Shown: positions 60,267-64,000 of the stretch, piece after piece
Numbering within the stretch: position 1 is the stretch's first letter
Layout of the letters: each line of letters opens with the position of its first letter
Assembly: GCF_003002955.1 (NCBI RefSeq)
Contig: NZ_PVTJ01000001.1
Coordinates: 372,001 to 436,000, forward strand
Source: Glycomyces artemisiae
GTDB lineage: Bacteria > Actinomycetota > Actinomycetes > Mycobacteriales > Micromonosporaceae
Direction: 5' to 3'
Length of the DNA: 64,000 nucleotides
Notes under the pieces: generated by a model
What the model was told of the DNA's origin: nothing
The model's database searches: none
Seen by the model: the letters and a program-made list of their open reading frames with translations, nothing else
Made by a program: the position numbers and the translations under genes

Positions 60267-62429
60267 ATGTATTCCCTGCTAGGCCGGGCGGTCATCAAGA
60301 CCCGCTGGGTGATCCTGGCCGGCGTCCTCGCGGTCTTCGCCATCGGCGCGACCTGGGGCCTCGGCGTCTTCGACGAGTTCACCGACGGCGGGTACGTCTC
60401 CCAGGAGTCCCGCTCCGTCGTCGATGCCGAGGCGATCGAGGACGAGTTCGGCTCCATCGGCGCCGAGGTCGTGGTCCTGTACTCCTCCGACACCCTCACG
60501 GTGGACGACCCGGCCTTCGCCGACGCCGTGCAGAGCGCGGTCGCCGACATCAACGGCATCGACGAGGTCGAGAGCGCCGCGTCCTACTACGAGACCGGCC
60601 AGGAGGGCTGGGTCGCCGAGGACCGGCACGCCACCTTCGTCCCGGTCACCCTCGCGGGCGCCTCCGACGAGGAGCGCGCGGGCGTCTTCTCCGGCATCGA
60701 GCAGGAGCTGCGCGACGCGGGCGACACCGGGGACCTGGAGGTGCGGCTCGGCGGCGGCGCGGCGATCTTCGCCGACCTGAACGAGCAGGTCCAGCACGAC
60801 CTGGAGATCGCCGAGATGATCTCCATGCCGATCCTGCTGCTCATCATGATCCTGGTCTTCGGCGCGCTCGTGGCCGCTTCGCTGCCGCTGCTCATCGGCG
60901 GCATGTCGATCCTCGGCGGCTTCGCGATCACCCGCGTCATCACCGAGTTCACCGACGTGTCCGTGTTCGCCGCCAACGTCATCACCATCATCGGCCTCGG
61001 CATGTCCATCGACTACTCGCTGTTCGTGCTGCGCCGATTCAGGGAAGAACTCGCGCAGGGCCGCGACAAGCGCACCGCCGTCCTGAACACCGTCGCCACC
61101 GCCGGGCGCACCGTCATGGTCTCGGGCCTCATCATCGTCCTGTCGATGGGCGGCCTGCTCCTGGTCGACGTGCCGTTCCTGCACGGCATCGCGTACGGCG
61201 TCATGTCGGCCGTCGGCGTCGCCATGCTCGCCGCGCTCGTCGCCCTCCCCGCGGTCCTGTACCTCTTGGGCGGCAACGTGGACAAGGGCCGCCTGCCGTG
61301 GCGGCGCAACGCCGCGCCGAAGACCGACACCGGCTTCTGGCACGGCCTCGCCGCGGGCGTCATGCGCCGCCCCGTGCTCGTCCTGCTCCCCGTCCTCGCG
61401 TTCATGGCGCTCCTGGCGAGCCCCATGCTCGACATGCAGTTCGGCGGCGTCGACGAGCGCGACATGCCCGAGGACGCCGAGTCCCGCGTGGTCACCGAGA
61501 CGATCGCCGCCGACTTCCCCGGCGGTGACGAGGAGACCTTCCAGGTCATGGCGGTCGGCGACGCGGCCGCGGCCGCCGAGGTCCAGTCCGAGCTCGAAGC
61601 GCTCGACTTCGTCGACGGGGTGCGGCCCGCGGCCGAGCCGACCGCCGACGCGACGCTCTTCGAGGTCCTCTACGACCTCGACCCGTTCAGCGCCGACGCC
61701 CGCGGCCTCATCGAGGACGCCCGCGCGATCGAGGTCGACGGGGCCGAGCTGTACGTCACCGGCGGCGCCTCCGACCGGGTCGACATGCTCGACGCCATCG
61801 GCGAGGGCCTGCCGTACATGCTCGGGTACATCGTCATCGTCACGATGGTGGTGCTGTTCCTCGCGTTCGGCTCGGTCCTGCTGCCGATCAAGGCGGTCCT
61901 GATGAACGCCGTCTCGCTCGGCGCCGCCCTGGGGATCGTGGTGTGGATCTTCCAGGAGGGCCACCTCTCGGACCTGCTGGGCTTCACGCCCTCGGGCTAC
62001 ATCGACCCGTCGAACCTGCTGCTCATGATCGCGCTGCTGTTCGCGCTCGCCACCGACTACGAGGTGTTCCTGCTGTCGCGGGTGCGCGAGGAGTGGGACC
62101 GCGGGGCCGACAACCGGACCGCCGTCCTGCGCGGCATGCAGTCGACGGGCTCGATCATCACCGCCGCGGCGGCGATCCTCATCGTCGTGGTCGGCGCGTT
62201 CGCGTTCAGCGGCATCACGTTCATGAAGATGATCGGCCTCGGCATGGCCGTGGCGATCCTGCTGGACGCCACCGTGGTCCGGATGCTCCTCGTCCCCGCG
62301 ACGATGCGCCTGCTGGGCCGCGCCAACTGGTGGGTCCCCGGCCCGCTGGGGCGCCTGTACGCCAAGTACGGCATCAAGGAGTCCGACGAGGCCCCCGCGG
62401 CCGAGGAGCGCACGCCCGTCAAGGTCTGA
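60267..62429 (+). CDS. MMPL/RND-family membrane transporter
   Basis: A 720-residue transporter with two homologous halves, each with one helix, an extracellular domain and five or six helices. Proton-relay segments are IIGLGMSIDYSLFVLRRFREEL in the first half and LFALATDYEVFLLSRVREEWDRG in the second, the DY pairs typical of MMPL proteins. Such pumps move lipids or drugs across the membrane with the proton gradient. ATG at 60267 with TAGGAG. Likely repressed by the divergent TetR. Confidence 0.9.
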   Translation: MYSLLGRAVIKTRWVILAGVLAVFAIGATWGLGVFDEFTDGGYVSQESRSVVDAEAIEDEFGSIGAEVVVLYSSDTLTVDDPAFADAVQSAVADINGIDEVESAASYYETGQEGWVAEDRHATFVPVTLAGASDEERAGVFSGIEQELRDAGDTGDLEVRLGGGAAIFADLNEQVQHDLEIAEMISMPILLLIMILVFGALVAASLPLLIGGMSILGGFAITRVITEFTDVSVFAANVITIIGLGMSIDYSLFVLRRFREELAQGRDKRTAVLNTVATAGRTVMVSGLIIVLSMGGLLLVDVPFLHGIAYGVMSAVGVAMLAALVALPAVLYLLGGNVDKGRLPWRRNAAPKTDTGFWHGLAAGVMRRPVLVLLPVLAFMALLASPMLDMQFGGVDERDMPEDAESRVVTETIAADFPGGDEETFQVMAVGDAAAAAEVQSELEALDFVDGVRPAAEPTADATLFEVLYDLDPFSADARGLIEDARAIEVDGAELYVTGGASDRVDMLDAIGEGLPYMLGYIVIVTMVVLFLAFGSVLLPIKAVLMNAVSLGAALGIVVWIFQEGHLSDLLGFTPSGYIDPSNLLLMIALLFALATDYEVFLLSRVREEWDRGADNRTAVLRGMQSTGSIITAAAAILIVVVGAFAFSGITFMKMIGLGMAVAILLDATVVRMLLVPATMRLLGRANWWVPGPLGRLYAKYGIKESDEAPAAEERTPVKV

Positions 62430-62460
62430 GCGCCGACCGAATCTGCACACCGGGAACCAG

Positions 62461-62490
62461 GGGCCCGTCCGGAGCGATCCGGGCGGGCCC
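62461..62490 (+). terminator. terminator after the MMPL gene
   Basis: Arms GGGCCCGTCCGGA and TCCGGGCGGGCCC with a GCGA loop; nearly perfect pairing. Confidence 0.75.
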
Positions 62491-62586
62491 GTTCCGTTGC
62501 GGGAGTGGCGCGTTCCCGGCGCGTCCCGGTATGCGGCCCGACCAGGGCGCCCGTCCGAACAATATCCAAGAATTTAAGTTGAGCCA

Positions 62587-62615
62587 TTGACTTTAGGCAA
62601 GCGGTTGCATAGATT
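62587..62615 (+). promoter_or_regulatory. sugar ABC operon promoter with embedded LacI-type operator
   Basis: TTGACT and TAGATT with exactly 17 bp between them. The spacer holds GCAAGCGGTTGC (62597-62608), a one-base variant of the palindrome at 35274, so repressor binding would exclude RNA polymerase. Confidence 0.8.
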
Positions 62616-62660
62616 GATGTGATCTAGGAGCCAACCCCCTCCGAAAGGTCCCAATACCCT

Positions 62661-63650
62661 ATGACCGACAACGATGTCGCTGTGGTGCGCCCGAAGCAGC
62701 GCAGCTCGGGCCCACCGCCCGAGACCGCCGCGCCCGCGCCGCCCCCGGCCCCGAACAAGGGCCGCGGGACGATCCGCACGCGCGAACGCTGGGCCGCCCT
62801 GAGCTTCATGTCCCCGTGGATCATCGGCCTGCTCGCCATCACCATCGGGCCCATGGTCGCCTCGTTCTACCTCTCGTTCACCGACTACAGCCTCGGCTAC
62901 GGCGAATGGGTCGGCGGCGAGAACTACGCCCGGATGCTCGACGACCCGCGGCTCGCCAACGCCGTCAAGGTCACCGCGGTCTACACGTTCGTGTCGGTGC
63001 CGCTCCAGCTCGCCGCCGCGCTCCTGCTCGCGATCGTCCTCGACCGGGGCCTGCGCGGGATGAGCTTCTACCGCTCGGTGTTCTACCTGCCCTCGCTGCT
63101 CGGCGGTTCGGTGGCGATCGCCATCATGTGGCGCCAGATCTTCGGCACCGAGGGCCTGGTCAACCAGCTGCTGGCGATGTTCGGCATCCAGGGCGAGGGC
63201 TGGGTCTCCCACCCCGACTACGCCCTCGGCACCCTGATCATCCTGCACGTGTGGACGTTCGGCTCGCCGATGATCATCTTCCTCGCGGGACTGCGCCAGA
63301 TCCCCACCATGTACTACGAGGCGGCCAAAGTGGACGGCGCCGGACCGGTGCGCCGCTTCTTCAGCGTGACGATCCCGCTCCTGACGCCCATCATCTTCTT
63401 CAACCTGGTGCTCCAGATCATCAACTCGTTCCAGTCCTTCACGCAGGCGTTCATCATCTCCAGCGGCAAGGGCGGCCCGGCGGACTCCACGATGTTCCTG
63501 ACGCTGTACCTCTACGACCAGGGCTTCACCCAGTTCGACATGGGCTACGCCTCCGCGATCGCCTGGCTCCTGCTCGCGATCATCGCGATCTTCACCGCGC
63601 TCAACTTCCTGATGTCGAAATTCTGGGTGTTCTATGGCGACAACGACTGA
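62661..63650 (+). CDS. carbohydrate ABC transporter permease, MalF/UgpA-like
   Basis: A 329-residue permease with six or seven membrane helices after a Pro-rich N-terminus (ETAAPAPPPAPNKGR). The EAA loop that contacts the ATPase is MYYEAAKVDGAGPVRRFFSVTIPLL. It starts ERWAALSFMSPWIIGLLAITIGP, typical of CUT1 permeases. It is the first gene in the operon; a solute-binding protein would be expected nearby outside the window. The shared operator suggests oligosaccharides released by the pectate lyases and esterase. Confidence 0.93.
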   Translation: MTDNDVAVVRPKQRSSGPPPETAAPAPPPAPNKGRGTIRTRERWAALSFMSPWIIGLLAITIGPMVASFYLSFTDYSLGYGEWVGGENYARMLDDPRLANAVKVTAVYTFVSVPLQLAAALLLAIVLDRGLRGMSFYRSVFYLPSLLGGSVAIAIMWRQIFGTEGLVNQLLAMFGIQGEGWVSHPDYALGTLIILHVWTFGSPMIIFLAGLRQIPTMYYEAAKVDGAGPVRRFFSVTIPLLTPIIFFNLVLQIINSFQSFTQAFIISSGKGGPADSTMFLTLYLYDQGFTQFDMGYASAIAWLLLAIIAIFTALNFLMSKFWVFYGDND

Positions 63651-64000
63651 GACGACGACGCTCCCCGCCGCCCCGGCCCGCCGCCGTGAGCGCGGCGCCG
63701 CGACCGGCCTGCGCCGCTTCGTCTTCCACCTGCTCCTGACCGTCGCCGCGATGGTCATGATCTACCCGCTGCTGTGGATGCTCTCCGCCAGCTTCAAGCC
63801 CATCGACGAGATCTTCACCGACCCCGGCCTGATCCCCTCGACCTGGGAGTGGTCCAACTACTCCGAGGGCTGGAACGCCCTGCCGCACCCGTTCGAGAAG
63901 TACATCTGGAACTCGATGGTCATCGTGGCCGGCTCCATCGTCGGGAACCTGGTGTCCTGCTCGATGGCCGCCTACGCCTTCGCGCGGCTGCGGTTCCCGT
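63634..64000 (+). CDS. carbohydrate ABC transporter permease, MalG/UgpE-like (runs off window)
   Basis: The first 122 codons of a second CUT1 permease: after MATTTETTTLPAAPARRRERG comes FVFHLLLTVAAMVMIYPLLWMLSASFKP, then SMVIVAGSIVGNLVSCSMAAYAFARL. The ATG overlaps the end of the previous gene by 17 bp, indicating coupling. The EAA loop lies beyond the window. Confidence 0.92.
   Translation, partial: MATTTETTTLPAAPARRRERGAATGLRRFVFHLLLTVAAMVMIYPLLWMLSASFKPIDEIFTDPGLIPSTWEWSNYSEGWNALPHPFEKYIWNSMVIVAGSIVGNLVSCSMAAYAFARLRFP

Noticed and set aside
60279-62450. 723-codon minus-strand frame opposite the MMPL gene
   Set aside because: Asp/Glu/His/Gln-rich antisense translation of hydrophobic codons; the plus strand is a standard transporter.
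1-64000. tRNA, rRNA, CRISPR array or replication origin
   Set aside because: No cloverleaf with a TTCGA-type loop, rRNA core sequence, regular spacer array or DnaA-box cluster was recognised; short or divergent RNAs could still be missed by eye.

Overview
The window comes from a high-GC actinobacterial chromosome. Codons end almost always in G or C, and the conserved blocks are typically actinobacterial: hisN-rsgA-aroA followed by an SRAP gene, a WhiB gene and a SigR/RsrA pair; dprA-comM-yraN-M23-rpsB-tsf-pyrH-frr-cdsA-rlmN; and the 24-residue ribosomal protein bL37. A sporoactinomycete of the Glycomyces/Stackebrandtia type would fit, but genus cannot be read from the sequence alone.

Layout. 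1-4.3 kb (minus strand): a nuclease/ATPase pair (SbcD-like and HerA-like), a RibD-like reductase and an aldonolactone oxidase. 4.4-5.7 kb: a divergent PLP amino-acid aldolase/racemase-fold gene. 5.7-10.5 kb (minus): a class A penicillin-binding protein and a KSTD-like flavoprotein. 10.6-15.1 kb: a visibly lower-GC insertion with a large PLD-nuclease/helicase/DUF3427 protein and an IS5-family element that carries a passenger ORF; the IS abuts a decayed isochorismatase gene. 15.5-19.8 kb (minus): MarR regulator, small hypotheticals, a methyltransferase and two tandem APH-family kinases. 20-25 kb: 2-oxoacid dehydrogenase E2 and E3, a small conserved protein and leucyl aminopeptidase. 25.3-26.4 kb: gcvT.

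26.4-36.3 kb is a sugar-acid and pectin island. A tight five-gene operon (Gfo/Idh oxidoreductase, uronate isomerase, fuconate-dehydratase-type enolase, mannonate-type oxidoreductase, Gfo/Idh oxidoreductase) runs into a shared terminator. Next come two secreted PL1 pectate lyases and a divergent CE7 acetyl-esterase. A LacI-type operator between the second lyase and the esterase recurs inside the promoter of the sugar ABC permease operon at the right end (62.6 kb), which suggests one regulon linking depolymerisation, deacetylation and uptake.

36.3-43.1 kb: hisN, rsgA, aroA, SRAP, whiB (with a CRP-type palindrome upstream), sigR with an exact SigR-type autoregulatory promoter and a second internal start, rsrA, a TetR gene and bL37. 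43.3-45.7 kb: a SIS-domain sugar-phosphate protein and an unrecognised 409-residue protein. 45.7-49.4 kb (minus): dprA, comM, yraN and a secreted M23 protein; the dprA and yraN frames lack stop codons at their expected ends. 49.8-57.3 kb: the translation/lipid block ending in a four-repeat DivIVA protein with a roughly 540-residue low-complexity linker. 57.4-64 kb: a small membrane protein, a metallo-beta-lactamase/Rieske fusion, a TetR/MMPL divergent pair with paired operators, and the start of the sugar ABC transporter operon.

Several genes (the helicase, gcvT, CE7 esterase, aroA, SRAP, the 409-residue protein) have a -10-like hexamer 6-7 nt before the start codon and no ribosome-binding site, indicating leaderless mRNAs. 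No tRNA, rRNA or CRISPR array was recognised.
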